Positions 19,360 through 29,100 of a DNA stretch of 64,000 nucleotides are shown here, one piece after another. The translations under genes and the position numbers were made by a program. Below the pieces are notes generated by a model. The model was not told where the DNA came from. It made no database searches and saw nothing but the letters and a program-made list of their open reading frames with translations. Every line of letters begins with the position of its first letter. The stretch's first letter is position 1. Source of the DNA: CG2-30-36-16 sp964372115 (GTDB taxonomy: Bacteria; Bacteroidota; Ignavibacteria; Ignavibacteriales; Ignavibacteriaceae). The DNA is taken from assembly GCA_964372115.1 (NCBI GenBank), contig CAYJPN010000017.1, positions 45,609 to 109,608 of the forward strand. Reading direction: 5' to 3'.

Positions 19360-20508
19360 ATGAAAAAAATACTATTTCCCCTAACAATTGTGATGCTGTT
19401 TTTTACCGGATGCTCTTTGCTGGGCAGTAAGGCTAAAACCATTGATGCAAATACACTTCATAAAATTGTTTTTCGCGCTATCACCGGAGACAATTCTGCA
19501 AACGACTCACTTGCAGGACTGATAAATCTTTCTCTGCCGGTTTCTAAGTCATTTAATAAGTTTGAAATTGACAGCGTGGTTTTAAATGAGAGTATTTATT
19601 ATACAGTCCTGCTCGAATTTCCAAATCCTTTGTATAATCGGTTTGCGGTTTATGATAAACTGTTAAACAACTACTTGCTCGATCGTTCATTAAATGGTTA
19701 TATAAAACTCTCCCCTATTCACATAAACGATATGAAATTCTTCAAAATAGAAGAACAATTTATTTCGAAAGATGTATTCAAATTAGAGCGACTTTCCCTT
19801 TATTTTATAAAACCGGCTTCTGTAAATTTATCACTCAGAATCTTTACCCGGTTAGAAACACCGGACGAGGTTTACTTGCAATCAATTTCGGAAATATCTG
19901 ACGACAGGATTAAAACCGAATTATCAAGTAGCAGGTTTTCGTCTTTATCAAATAAATCGGATATTTATAGTTTTAATAACAAACTGAATGCTTATAAAAG
20001 CGATAACGCAATTTTTTACAACTTTATTACCACACAAATTGAAAATTATATTGGCGCCACAACCAAACCGATGCTTACGGTTGAAATGAATTCCAGGGAG
20101 GGATTAATAAACGACTCGATGAATGCGGGCGGCGGTGAATTCTCTATTAGTGTGACATCCGAATGGAAAAGAATTGATAATCTTATTATTACAGAAAATT
20201 TATCAAAGCAATTGACCGGGATACGCTTTTTGAACGAAAAACTCGGGGCTGCCATATCTATTATCAAATTACCTGAAGGCAGCAGTGCAGAAGATTTTAT
20301 AACAGCGAAATTAATAAATGAAAACAACGGGTTAAACAAAATCCGGTTTAGCAATAACAACGAAACGGGTAAAGACCTAATTCAATATTTTGAATATCAG
20401 TGCGGAACTTTAAAGTATCTTTTTATTGTTAAAGCATCAAAATATACTTACGATAAATATAAGGACCATTACAACAATATTATAAACACGTTTAAGGTTA
20501 ATTGTTGA
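19360..20508 (+). CDS. Predicted lipoprotein (382 aa), function unknown
   Basis: MKKILFPLTIVMLFFTGC is a lipoprotein signal with Cys18 after FFTG. The body is not recognised. The last 110 residues (from EWKRIDNL to FKVNC) have the alternating beta/helix look of PsbP/DcrB-type folds, a weak impression only. The stop (TGA) overlaps the ATG of the next gene as TGATG, so the two are coupled. The gene heads a plus-strand run of three (lipoprotein, 97-aa protein, sixA). Confidence 0.75.
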   Translation: MKKILFPLTIVMLFFTGCSLLGSKAKTIDANTLHKIVFRAITGDNSANDSLAGLINLSLPVSKSFNKFEIDSVVLNESIYYTVLLEFPNPLYNRFAVYDKLLNNYLLDRSLNGYIKLSPIHINDMKFFKIEEQFISKDVFKLERLSLYFIKPASVNLSLRIFTRLETPDEVYLQSISEISDDRIKTELSSSRFSSLSNKSDIYSFNNKLNAYKSDNAIFYNFITTQIENYIGATTKPMLTVEMNSREGLINDSMNAGGGEFSISVTSEWKRIDNLIITENLSKQLTGIRFLNEKLGAAISIIKLPEGSSAEDFITAKLINENNGLNKIRFSNNNETGKDLIQYFEYQCGTLKYLFIVKASKYTYDKYKDHYNNIINTFKVNC

Positions 20509-20801
20509 TGTACAAAGCTTTATTTTTTCTGCACAAGACAAATGAAAAACAGATTGAAGAACACTTTAAAGAATTTACTTTAAAGTATATTGAAGAAATA
20601 TCCGGTGAAATAATATCTGCGGGTAAAGTTGAGAGCAATATTCTGCTAGAACAAAAATACAATTTGTTCTGCGAAGTTGCAGTTGATTCCAAAGATAAAT
20701 GGGACAACCTGATGAACTCCCCAGCGGGTAGAAAATTAAACAGAGACATGCACGATTTTCACCAATTTATAACTGTAATTTTTGTTAACTACAACGAATA
20801 A
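20508..20801 (+). CDS. Hypothetical 97-aa protein
   Basis: The start is the ATG at 20508 that overlaps the preceding TGA; two upstream TTG codons are less likely. The sequence MYKALFFLHKTNEKQIEEHF...NLMNSPAGRKLNRDMHDFHQFITVIFVNYN resembles small ferredoxin-like alpha/beta-barrel (Dabb/EthD-type) proteins, with a terminal strand ending in aromatic residues. This assignment is by pattern only. Its position between a lipoprotein and sixA, two bases from the latter, suggests a common operon. Confidence 0.7.
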   Translation: MYKALFFLHKTNEKQIEEHFKEFTLKYIEEISGEIISAGKVESNILLEQKYNLFCEVAVDSKDKWDNLMNSPAGRKLNRDMHDFHQFITVIFVNYNE

Positions 20802-20803
20802 AT

Positions 20804-21280
20804 ATGAACATATATATAGTACGTCACGCCGACGCGGAGAGAAGTTCGATAAATAAAAAGGATTCGCAACGCGAACTTACCCCCGAAGGAAAAGAAAAAC
20901 TCAAAAAAGCAATTGATGGATGGAAAAATTTAATCCATAATGTTGATCATATTGTTAGCTCACCCTATATGAGAACAAAACAAACTGCCGAAATTATTGC
21001 TATTGGTTTTAAGTTTAACAAAGAAGTTTTATTGGATGACAAATTAAAAAGCGGCGGCTCAACCGAAGACTTGATTATGCTGGCAAACTCATTGGACGGC
21101 GAAGACATTATTTTTGTGGGTCACGAACCCGACTGCTCGGAACATCTTTCTAATTTGATTTCATCATCCGGTTTTTTTGTCGACTATAAAAAAGGAATGA
21201 TTGCAAAGGTATCTTTTAATAATCGAGTACGTGCCGGTAAAGGAGTATTGGAGTTTTTAATACCTACTTCGATTTTTTAG
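20804..21280 (+). CDS. sixA: SixA-type phosphohistidine phosphatase
   Basis: A 158-aa histidine phosphatase with the RHG-type motif Arg7-His8 (VRHADAE), the Arg of SSPYMRTKQTAEII and a second His in FVGHEPD. SixA removes phosphate from histidines of His-Asp relay or phosphotransferase proteins in the cytosol. Length matches SixA (about 160 aa) rather than larger phosphoglycerate mutases. It starts two bases after the preceding gene. Whether it acts on the sensor system at 2.6-7.5 kb is unknown. Confidence 0.85.
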   Translation: MNIYIVRHADAERSSINKKDSQRELTPEGKEKLKKAIDGWKNLIHNVDHIVSSPYMRTKQTAEIIAIGFKFNKEVLLDDKLKSGGSTEDLIMLANSLDGEDIIFVGHEPDCSEHLSNLISSSGFFVDYKKGMIAKVSFNNRVRAGKGVLEFLIPTSIF

Positions 21281-21471
21281 TTTTTTATTACATATCTCAT
21301 AATTCGGAAATTATTAACTGTCGAATACCGATAGTGAACATCTAACGACTTTTCCTATTCGGCATCTTTTGTATTTGCCTTTAAAAGCGATATGATTGAA
21401 ATAGTGTTGCGCAAGCGAATAAAACAAGAGGTAATTTCTAAAAACGATTTATATTAAGGAGAAAAATATAT

Positions 21472-21903
21472 TTGGAAGTATTTCAAAAAGAAATAACGCT
21501 CCCCAAAAAGCGCCGTGGATTTAATTTAATAACCGGTGAATTAGAAAATTTATGTCCCGAGATAAAGTCTTTCTCAACGGGACTTGTTAACATTTTTATC
21601 CAGCATACCTCAGCCTCATTAACAATAAATGAAAATGCTGATCCAAGTGTAAGGGAAGACTTGGAAACACATTTTAACAAACTCTCTCCGGAGAACCTGC
21701 CTTATTATCAACACAACTCAGAAGGCAGCGATGATATGCCTGCACATATTAAGGCATCGCTTTTAGGAAACAGTGTATCAATTCCGCTGACAAACGGAAA
21801 ACTTAATTTGGGAACCTGGCAGGGAGTTTATTTGTGCGAGCACCGAAATTACGGCGGGACAAGAAAACTTGTAGTTACAATTATTGGTGAGAAAAAAAAT
21901 TAA
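21472..21903 (+). CDS. YjbQ/UPF0047 family protein (secondary thiamine-phosphate synthase-like)
   Basis: The 143-aa protein has the family signatures FIQHTSASLTINENADPSV, HNSEGSDDMPAHIKASLLG and LGTWQGVYLCEHR. Members have weak thiamine-phosphate synthase activity in vitro; the physiological role is unsettled. Start is TTG at 21472 with a good AAGGAG 9-10 bases upstream; no in-frame ATG is nearby. The 190-bp gap before it shows no other gene. A hairpin follows the stop at once. Confidence 0.93.
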   Translation: MEVFQKEITLPKKRRGFNLITGELENLCPEIKSFSTGLVNIFIQHTSASLTINENADPSVREDLETHFNKLSPENLPYYQHNSEGSDDMPAHIKASLLGNSVSIPLTNGKLNLGTWQGVYLCEHRNYGGTRKLVVTIIGEKKN

Positions 21904-21938
21904 CGAGCCGCTACTCTTTCCCCTATCCTGCGGCTCGT
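21903..21938 (-). terminator. Hairpin terminator, mainly for the minus-strand barrel gene
   Basis: ACGAGCCGC (21903-21911) pairs with GCGGCTCGT (21930-21938). Reading the minus strand the stem is followed, after two bases, by eight T; reading plus there is no T-run. It therefore best terminates the gene at 21959-22600. Confidence 0.6.
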
Positions 21939-21958
21939 AAAAAATACTGCACGAAATA

Positions 21959-22600
21959 TTAATAATAAAAACGAACTCCAACTCGTGCGATAATTCCACT
22001 CATATCAAATACCCTTTCGAAAACTCTGTTGATGCCGGTTTGTGCGTCCTGCACCTCGTACTCCCAGCTTGGGGCAGATGAGTGATATGCGAGTTCACCA
22101 AAAACTTCGCTTCTCGGCCCAAGATCGTATGAGGTTCCTACACCCATTCTCCAATTAAAATCGAATGCCCCTTTAAGGTTTGAATCATCAGGGTTCTGAA
22201 AATTCCGATAATAAATTAGTAACACCTCGGCGCCAATTCCTCCCATAACATTAACTCGTAGCCGTGGTGCAACCGGAAAATGAGCAGTTAGATTAACCAT
22301 AAACGGAAAATCGTGAAGATTGGTTTTTGCTCTTAATTCATTTATTGAAGAACCGCCGATTCCATAAACTGAGTTGAAGTCGCTAACCAATTTTTTATCT
22401 ACATAATTTTTATTGAACCAATCGACACTCCAGCCTATTGTAAAGTTTCTATCAATTTCTTTCCCTCCTTCATAACCAAGAATCAATCCACCATCAGAAG
22501 CAGCCGGGCTAAAGAATCCGATTTTAATTGCGGATGTTCCCCACTGCGCTTTTGCAATTGAAGGAAAAACTATTAACAGTAAAACAATAATGTATCGCAT
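21959..22600 (-). CDS. Outer-membrane beta-barrel protein (213 aa)
   Basis: A signal peptide ends at about residue 18 (IAKAQ). The remainder alternates short amphipathic strands with glycine- and aromatic-rich turns (GLILGYEGG, NFTIGWSVDWF, RLRVNVMGGIGAEVLLIY, WRMGVGTSYDLG) and ends in an aromatic residue (VGVRFYY), the usual C-terminal outer-membrane signal. About eight strands would fit. Function is not recognised. It stands alone with a hairpin terminator downstream; no strong promoter was seen in the 220-bp gap on its 5' side. Confidence 0.8.
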   Translation of the reverse strand: MRYIIVLLLIVFPSIAKAQWGTSAIKIGFFSPAASDGGLILGYEGGKEIDRNFTIGWSVDWFNKNYVDKKLVSDFNSVYGIGGSSINELRAKTNLHDFPFMVNLTAHFPVAPRLRVNVMGGIGAEVLLIYYRNFQNPDDSNLKGAFDFNWRMGVGTSYDLGPRSEVFGELAYHSSAPSWEYEVQDAQTGINRVFERVFDMSGIIARVGVRFYY

Positions 22601-22821
22601 ATTTACCTCATTTAATTCGAATGTAACACTTTCAACTTGAGTGCCAGTTTAATAATGGGAAAAAATGGACACTTTTAATTTAAAGGAGTGAGTTTTGTCT
22701 ACTATGAAATACAAAGAGGTTAAAATTGTGGACAGTTTTCATAGGGAATAGATTTGTGGATTGTGAATAAAACTTTCGTTTCTATTTCACATATATTTTG
22801 ATAAATCAAGAATTGAACTTG

Positions 22822-23862
22822 TTACCTTTTTGAGAGTGTATCCCTTAAAGCTTTTACACGTTCAAGTCTCTCTTCAAGTTTATTAGTTTGAAATTCGGTA
22901 AGTCGCTTATAATTGAGAATTTCATTGCAATAAGAAAGAGCAGTTTTATTATCCCCTATGCGGAAATATTGCTGCGCAATGATGTGTTTTAGTGTAATTT
23001 CCTGCACTAAATTATTATCATTTTTATATGATTGTAAAAGCCACTTATATAATTCTATCGATTTTTGAGGATTAACATCTTCGTAAGCGCGGGCATATCC
23101 CCACTTGAAAAACCTAGATTCCGGATATTTTTTTATTATATCTTCTGAAATACGAATAGCATTTTTATATTCTCCGCGATCGATGTAAATCCATTGAAGG
23201 GTGTACGCCGCCATATAAGAACTGTACAGTGAAGATTGGGTTAATGCTTTCTCGAGTATTTTTATGCCATCCATTCTATCATCATCAAAAAACGGCAGCC
23301 AACTCGCTGCTTCTGTTTTTCTTGATTTCCAATATTTGTAGGCGCCTATCGCGGTGTAAGCATCATAAAAGGTTGAATCGAGTCGGATACATTTTTCAAA
23401 ATCAGAGACTGAACTTAGACCGTTTGAAAATGCAGCCAACCAGTTGCCGTCAAGCCCCTTAAAATAGGCGTAATGCCCTTCGGCTAAAGCCAGCATAAAA
23501 ACATTCCAAACATTATTTTCGTCTTTGTCAACAAGTTCTTCAGCCTGGTCAATAGCATCATTCAAATTAGTTAAAATGAAATCGGAGTTATATTCAGTAA
23601 CCTGGTCAAACGACCGGGCAATTTCATTAGCCGCCAAAAAAATTTTCCCTATGGGTTTTTGGGGGAAACGTGTATTTACTTTATCAAAGTACTCTGCCGC
23701 CTTATCAAACTTTTGATTGATAAGATTATCGATTCCCCTTTTCATAAGGTTGTTTATTTCAGTCTCAGGATAATCCTGATACTTAAAACCCAAATTGCTG
23801 AAAACAAGAATTACAATAAATGAATATAATTTAAAGTGTCCCAAACGTCCTATCTCCTGCAT
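22822..23862 (-). CDS. TPR-like exported protein (346 aa)
   Basis: A short N-terminus leads into a hydrophobic segment (KLYSFIVILVFSNLGF), probably a signal peptide. Helical repeats of TPR type follow (FDKAAEYFDKVNTRFPQKP, YFRIGDNKTALSYCNEIL). A large central part describes repeated load or age-type units (YDAYTAIGAYKYWKSRK) known from Bacteroidota-type TPR proteins. The ATG at 23862 lies inside the 3' end of upp (32-bp overlap), so it is likely translated from the der-upp transcript. The partner is unknown. Confidence 0.75.
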   Translation of the reverse strand: MQEIGRLGHFKLYSFIVILVFSNLGFKYQDYPETEINNLMKRGIDNLINQKFDKAAEYFDKVNTRFPQKPIGKIFLAANEIARSFDQVTEYNSDFILTNLNDAIDQAEELVDKDENNVWNVFMLALAEGHYAYFKGLDGNWLAAFSNGLSSVSDFEKCIRLDSTFYDAYTAIGAYKYWKSRKTEAASWLPFFDDDRMDGIKILEKALTQSSLYSSYMAAYTLQWIYIDRGEYKNAIRISEDIIKKYPESRFFKWGYARAYEDVNPQKSIELYKWLLQSYKNDNNLVQEITLKHIIAQQYFRIGDNKTALSYCNEILNYKRLTEFQTNKLEERLERVKALRDTLSKR

Positions 23863-24469
23863 CGCCTAAACCGGGTAAGATATATCCCTTATTGTTTAAT
23901 TCTCTATCGAGTGCTGCGCCATAAATCATCACATCCGGATGATCTTCAGAAATTTTCCGGATACCTTCAGGAGACGCAACAAGACATGCAAAAACAATAT
24001 TTTTTGCTCCACGATTTTTTAAAAATTTTATTGCTTCGGAGCCGCTTCCACCGGTAGCAAGCATCGGATCGAGAAGTATAACTTCCGCTTTTTCGATATC
24101 GCGGGGTGTTTTGTAATAGTACTCAACAGGCAAGAGTGTTTCCTCATCTCTTTGCAAACCTATATGCCCCACTCGCGCGTATGGCATTAATTCTAAAAAT
24201 CCGGCAACCATACCCAAACCAGCGCGCAGAACCGGAACGAGCACTACTTGTTGTTTTAGTTTAAACCCTTCGGTTTTTTCGAGGGGAGTATCTACTTCGA
24301 TTTTCTCCAGTTCAAAATCTTTTGCAATTTCAACCGAAAGCACACTGGAAATTCTTTTAACAACAGCTCTAAACTGTTCCGGCTGAGTATTTTTATCGCG
24401 CAGAAGTGTTACATCTCTTTTGATTAGAGGATTATCAATTACAACGAAATTTATTAAATCGTCACTCAT
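23831..24469 (-). CDS. upp: Uracil phosphoribosyltransferase
   Basis: Upp converts uracil and PRPP to UMP in pyrimidine salvage. The PRPP loop LLDPMLATGGSG, the conserved VPVLRAGLGM and the terminal uracil-binding PGLGDAGDRTFGT are all intact. Length 212 aa is normal. ATG at 24469 is preferred over the TTG codon just before it. It lies 54 bp downstream of der and overlaps the following TPR gene, giving a der-upp-TPR operon. Confidence 0.97.
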   Translation of the reverse strand: MSDDLINFVVIDNPLIKRDVTLLRDKNTQPEQFRAVVKRISSVLSVEIAKDFELEKIEVDTPLEKTEGFKLKQQVVLVPVLRAGLGMVAGFLELMPYARVGHIGLQRDEETLLPVEYYYKTPRDIEKAEVILLDPMLATGGSGSEAIKFLKNRGAKNIVFACLVASPEGIRKISEDHPDVMIYGAALDRELNNKGYILPGLGDAGDRTFGTL

Positions 24470-24523
24470 CAAAGCTCCATTATGGTATGGTTGTTATTTA
24501 ATATCAAACCGGCGTTTATTTTT

Positions 24524-25834
24524 TTACTTTTGCTTGAATGATAAAACAATGGGTACACCTTCAAATCCAAAAGTACGACGCATCATCCTTTCAAGAAAAC
24601 GCTTGTAATGGTCAACTATTTCTTTGGGATGATTTGAGAAGAATAAAAACAAAGGATATTTTCCGGCAGCTTGTGTAATGTATTTTATTTTAACTTCCTT
24701 TCCGGTTCCTGTTGCCGGAGGCGGTGTCTTTTCAATTTCAGGGAGTAAAATATCATTAAGTTCGCTCGTCGGTATAACTTTTTTTCTCTCTCCCTCAACT
24801 TGCTTTGCCAAATCGATAAGTTTATAGATTCGCTGTTTTGTTAACGCCGATATAAACATTACCGGGATGTAATCCAGTGAACCGAGTTTTTCTTTTATTG
24901 AGAGTTCCAATTGTTTTGCTGTGTTGGTTTCTTTTTCTACAAGGTCCCATTTATTAATCGCTAAAATAATTCCTTTACGGAACTTTACGGCTTCATCAAT
25001 TATTTTTTGATCTTGTTTTTCGAATCCTTCTTTGGCATCCACCATAACAACCGCAACATCGCATTCGCTTATTGCCTTCACAGTTCTTATTGTGGAATAA
25101 AATTCAATACTTTCGTCAACTCTTTTCTTTTTACGCAAACCGGCGGTGTCAATTAATAATATTTCTTCGCCGTAGTATTTTAGAACAGAGTCGAGGCTAT
25201 CGCGGGTTGTACCGGGGACATCGGTAACAATACTTCTGTCGTAGCCAAGCAGCGCGTTAGTCAGTGATGATTTGCCAACATTCGGTCTTCCAACAATTGC
25301 AATTTTAAGACGTGGATCTTCAGGTACTTCTTCAAGTGTTGGAAATTTTGCGGTAATATCGTCGAGCAAGTCGCCGGTTTTTCTTCCGCCGAGGGCAGAT
25401 ATATCATAGACTTTTTCGACACCGAAACTATAAAACTCGGCAGCCTGGGCTTCATATTTTTCTGAATCAACCTTGTTTGCAATTAGAAAAAATGGTTTGC
25501 CTGATGTTCTAAGCAATTTTCCAATTTCGATGTCGATTGGTGTAACTCCCGCCCGGGCATCAACCATAAATAAAATAGATTCTGCTTCAGCAACTGCAAT
25601 CTCAATTTGTTCTCTAATTGCTCGTTCAAATAAGTCGTCGGAACCGGGAACATAACCCCCGGTATCAATCAAACGAAACTTTTTTCCAGCCCATTCAACT
25701 TCTCCGTAATTCCGGTCGCGTGTTACGCCGCTAATATTATCAACTATTGCAGAGCGGTTTCCAATCATACGGTTAAAAAAGGTCGATTTACCAACATTGG
25801 GTCTACCGACAATAACAATTAAAGGTATTTTCAT
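24524..25834 (-). CDS. der: Ribosome biogenesis GTPase Der (EngA)
   Basis: Two tandem G domains, each with GRPNVGKS (near residues 9 and 181), DTGG/DTAG and NKVD/NKWD motifs, followed by a C-terminal KH-like domain ending in FGFEGVPIVL. This duplicated architecture is unique to Der, which acts in 50S subunit maturation. Length 436 aa is typical. A good TTG-N20-TAACTTTG promoter lies 27 bp before the ATG. First gene of the der-upp-TPR operon. Confidence 0.97.
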   Translation of the reverse strand: MKIPLIVIVGRPNVGKSTFFNRMIGNRSAIVDNISGVTRDRNYGEVEWAGKKFRLIDTGGYVPGSDDLFERAIREQIEIAVAEAESILFMVDARAGVTPIDIEIGKLLRTSGKPFFLIANKVDSEKYEAQAAEFYSFGVEKVYDISALGGRKTGDLLDDITAKFPTLEEVPEDPRLKIAIVGRPNVGKSSLTNALLGYDRSIVTDVPGTTRDSLDSVLKYYGEEILLIDTAGLRKKKRVDESIEFYSTIRTVKAISECDVAVVMVDAKEGFEKQDQKIIDEAVKFRKGIILAINKWDLVEKETNTAKQLELSIKEKLGSLDYIPVMFISALTKQRIYKLIDLAKQVEGERKKVIPTSELNDILLPEIEKTPPPATGTGKEVKIKYITQAAGKYPLFLFFSNHPKEIVDHYKRFLERMMRRTFGFEGVPIVLSFKQK

Positions 25835-25860
25835 TTTTCCATTTATCTAATTTTAATTTG

Positions 25861-25891
25861 CAAAGTTAACCCTTTAATCCACAACCTACAA
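25861..25891 (-). promoter_or_regulatory. Promoter of der operon
   Basis: On the minus strand TTG (25889-25891), a 20-bp spacer and TAACTTTG (25861-25868) fit the TTG/TAnnTTTG consensus. The ATG of der is 27 bp downstream. Confidence 0.6.
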
Positions 25892-26114
25892 TGTAGAATA
25901 AAGTCATAAAGTCCTCTTAAAAGGATGCCATTTATAATAGTTTTTTGATAATAATTGAGTAATGCCGGGTACATATATTTAGACCGGCAAAATTTATGTC
26001 TTTATAGTAGACCCATTATTAGGTAAATAGAAATTGAAAATAGTTATAAGACTCTCTTAAAGAATACCGGTTCTAATTCCCCTCACAGAGCGGGTATTCT
26101 CCTAACTATTAGGT
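25892..26114. other. Intergenic region with several hairpins and a direct repeat
   Basis: No ORF is supported. Visible structure: a GCCGG/CCGGC stem at 25964-25988; an AGAATACC/GGTATTCT stem at about 26062-26100 enclosing a C/T-rich loop; and TATTAGGTAAA repeated near 26017 and 26107, 90 bp apart. A strong terminator hairpin follows at 26115. The arrangement could be a small plus-strand RNA ending at that terminator; this is inference. Confidence 0.3.
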
Positions 26115-26150
26115 AAAAGCCTTCAGCAATTAATTTTTCTGAAGGCTTTT
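26115..26150. terminator. Bidirectional terminator
   Basis: A perfect 12-bp stem, AAAAGCCTTCAG (26115-26126) with CTGAAGGCTTTT (26139-26150), loop of 12. It overlaps the stop codon of the AddB-like gene and has T-runs in both directions. Confidence 0.85.
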
Positions 26151-29100
26151 TAATTTATATCCTGAATTCTACAAACAGACCGAAAACTGCAATAACCGCA
26201 AACTTGTTTTTCTCGGTCATGTAAACGTGTCAGATTAAAGTTTCCTTCTGATATTAATTTTACATAAGAATTTATAGCTTCTATGCAGATATCAATAATT
26301 TTTTTGTTTGATGATTCAATTTCTTCAGTTGAAAGCTTGCCCATTTTTTCCGCTGTTTTAACCTGCAATCTTCCGAACAGTTTCTCATTAAACTTTAAAG
26401 AATATATCTCGGCGCCGAGTGCATCAGCATCAAAGTTTAACTGAGCTTTTATCAGCTCTTTTGCGGCGAACATATACAGCGGAAGCTGAAGCGAAATTCC
26501 GCTGTTCAAATCATCAAAAGAGGGTTTTTTACCGCTGAGTTTATAATCGATTACTTTAAACTTTTTGTCCCCCTCATGCAGATCAATTCTGTCAATTTTT
26601 CCTCTTACTTTTGTGTTTCCGGCAATGAGTTCAGTAAGCAGAGAATTTGTGCCGGACACATCTTTTTTTATTCCGCCGAAACTAATTTCAAAAAACCACG
26701 GGACAAATCCATCTTCCGATTTTTGTTCTTCCGTTAGAAAAAGATAAAGAAGAGATTTTTTTCTATCCCCATTTACCCCGAGTATTTTTTCTTTTTCAAA
26801 AAAGTTTATTGGCGATGATAAATTAGCTTCGCCTATTTGGCGCTCTGCTTCGGCAAATAAAATATTTTCCGCAGAGTGTAAATCCCCTTCCGATGCTCCT
26901 GTAAGGATGAGCCCTTTTTCTTGTACCTCCATATAAAATTTGAATAAAATATTGTGCAGCAAGCTGCCAAGTTCAAGTGATTCGATTTCTTCCGAAGGTT
27001 CTTCGGACGATTCAAGTTTTAGAATTCGTTCAACAAAATATTTATAAGGGCATTTAGCATAATTTTCCAACTGCGATATCGAAAATTCTCGATCTTTCAA
27101 TTCATCTAATAATATTTTTTCACCATTGTTTAATTCGCTGCCAATATATCCCGCGAATGGAGATTCAGAATCGGAATTGGTATGCCTTTCTTCATTTACT
27201 TTTATTGAGTTAGTTATCGACTCGGCATCAATATTATTTTCAGCAAGTAATTCTTTAATTTCATCTGTTTGGTTTTGCCCGAATATACTTAGCAGTTCAT
27301 CAACAGAATAGACAAAGTTATCGTACCCTTTTTTTGATTTTGTGCCCGCCTGGAATAGAGAAAGGAACTCGTTTAAATAATTAGACCGCGCTAATTCTTT
27401 TTTTGCATCCTGCTGCGGGTATGTTAAATAGAGTCTATTATTCCAGGAGCATAAAGCCTGATAAAAATGATACCTTTCCTCGGTCTGATGTTTCGATTCT
27501 TTTCTTGCATACGAACCCGAAAAAAATATTTCCGGTTGATACCGTGTGGGCAAATCACCATCGCACATACCTGCAATAAATAGATAATCAAACTGTAATC
27601 CTCTAATCTCATTTAATGTAGTTACCTGAACACCATAACCCGGTTTTTCTTTTATGTTGTAACGGGTGGCAGTTACGGCTGTTCGAAGATAATCGAGATA
27701 AAAAGTAAGGGGAAATTGTTTTTCACTACCGTGCTCGATGATAAATAGCTCAAGCATTTCATCTACTGTTTCGAGGAATGATGATATTGCTTTTGTATTT
27801 TTTTCTATTGCCCCGCCTCCATTTTTTAAGATATTTAATGGTATACTCAATGAATGGATAAGGTCCCTTAGAGTATGTTGGAACTCTTCGATTGTCAGTT
27901 TTTTTGAAAAAGGTTTTAATATTTTGTAAATAGTTTCAACATCGGCAAGAGCTTTTTCATATACCTTTTTTTCAAACCGCTTTACAGAATCATCATCATC
28001 ACCGGTTTTTAATAATGCGTCTTTTAATTGCATTTTCCAATTGTTAAAACCGGAAATGATTTTAAGATTTACAGATGCTTTGAGCAAATTTGATAAATCA
28101 ACTGTAGACAATTTTATAAAACCACCGGTTAACGCTCTGAAAATATTTTTATAGTAAAAATCGTTCTCAAGAATTTCTAAAAAATTGATAACGGCAATAA
28201 CCGTCTGCGAAGTGCTCAGCGAGTACCTATCAGTTAAATTAAATGGTATGCCGTAAACCGGAAACACATCCCTTATTATATTCGAATAGTTTTGGATGAG
28301 ATTAAATACAACACATATTTTATGAGGCTCAATATTGTTATCTGAAATAAGTTCCTTTATTTCCTTCGCAATAAGTACAACTTCCTCTTCCCGCTTTGCC
28401 GCTGGCATAACAGTAATCTTATCAATATGTTCATGATGATTATTTTTTTTATTAAATAATTCTTCGCGAACTGTGCGGTTGAACTCATTTAATACAAAAG
28501 GGGAAAGATCCTGGACTTCCTTAAATTCTTTTTTAATTAGCCTGTCATAACAGTCATCGAGATGGGAGAAGATTGAATTGTTGCCTGAATAATAATCAAA
28601 ACCAATGTACTGGCGGATGGATGGCAGAGCAGAAGTTTTATCAATTATTTCAATTTCAGGCAATGTAAATTCGTCAAAACCATTTATTATTATAAGATTT
28701 ACAAACGGATATAACACCTTAAACTTTTTTTGAAAATCATCATCATTTAATGAATTAACAGCAGTATAAATATCCCCGGTTTCCATTACTTTTAGTGCAT
28801 TAATTTTTTTTTGGTAAACCTCAAAAACTGCAGCAATATCTTCAGCTTTTATTTTTTCCGAACCTTCTAATTTTTTCAATTCCTCTCTTAAAAGTCCGGG
28901 TGTAATACCATGCTTTTTATATTCATTTATAACATTTTTTATTCGCTCCACAGTTCCGGAGGGCACGCCATTTTTATAGTTAGAAAAATATTTTAACTCC
29001 GTAATATCAAACGCTTGCTTCAGCAAAACTGCAGATGCAGCTTCGGTTAATATTTTCCCCCTGGCAGACACATCTTCGAACAAAATTTTTGTTGAATAAG

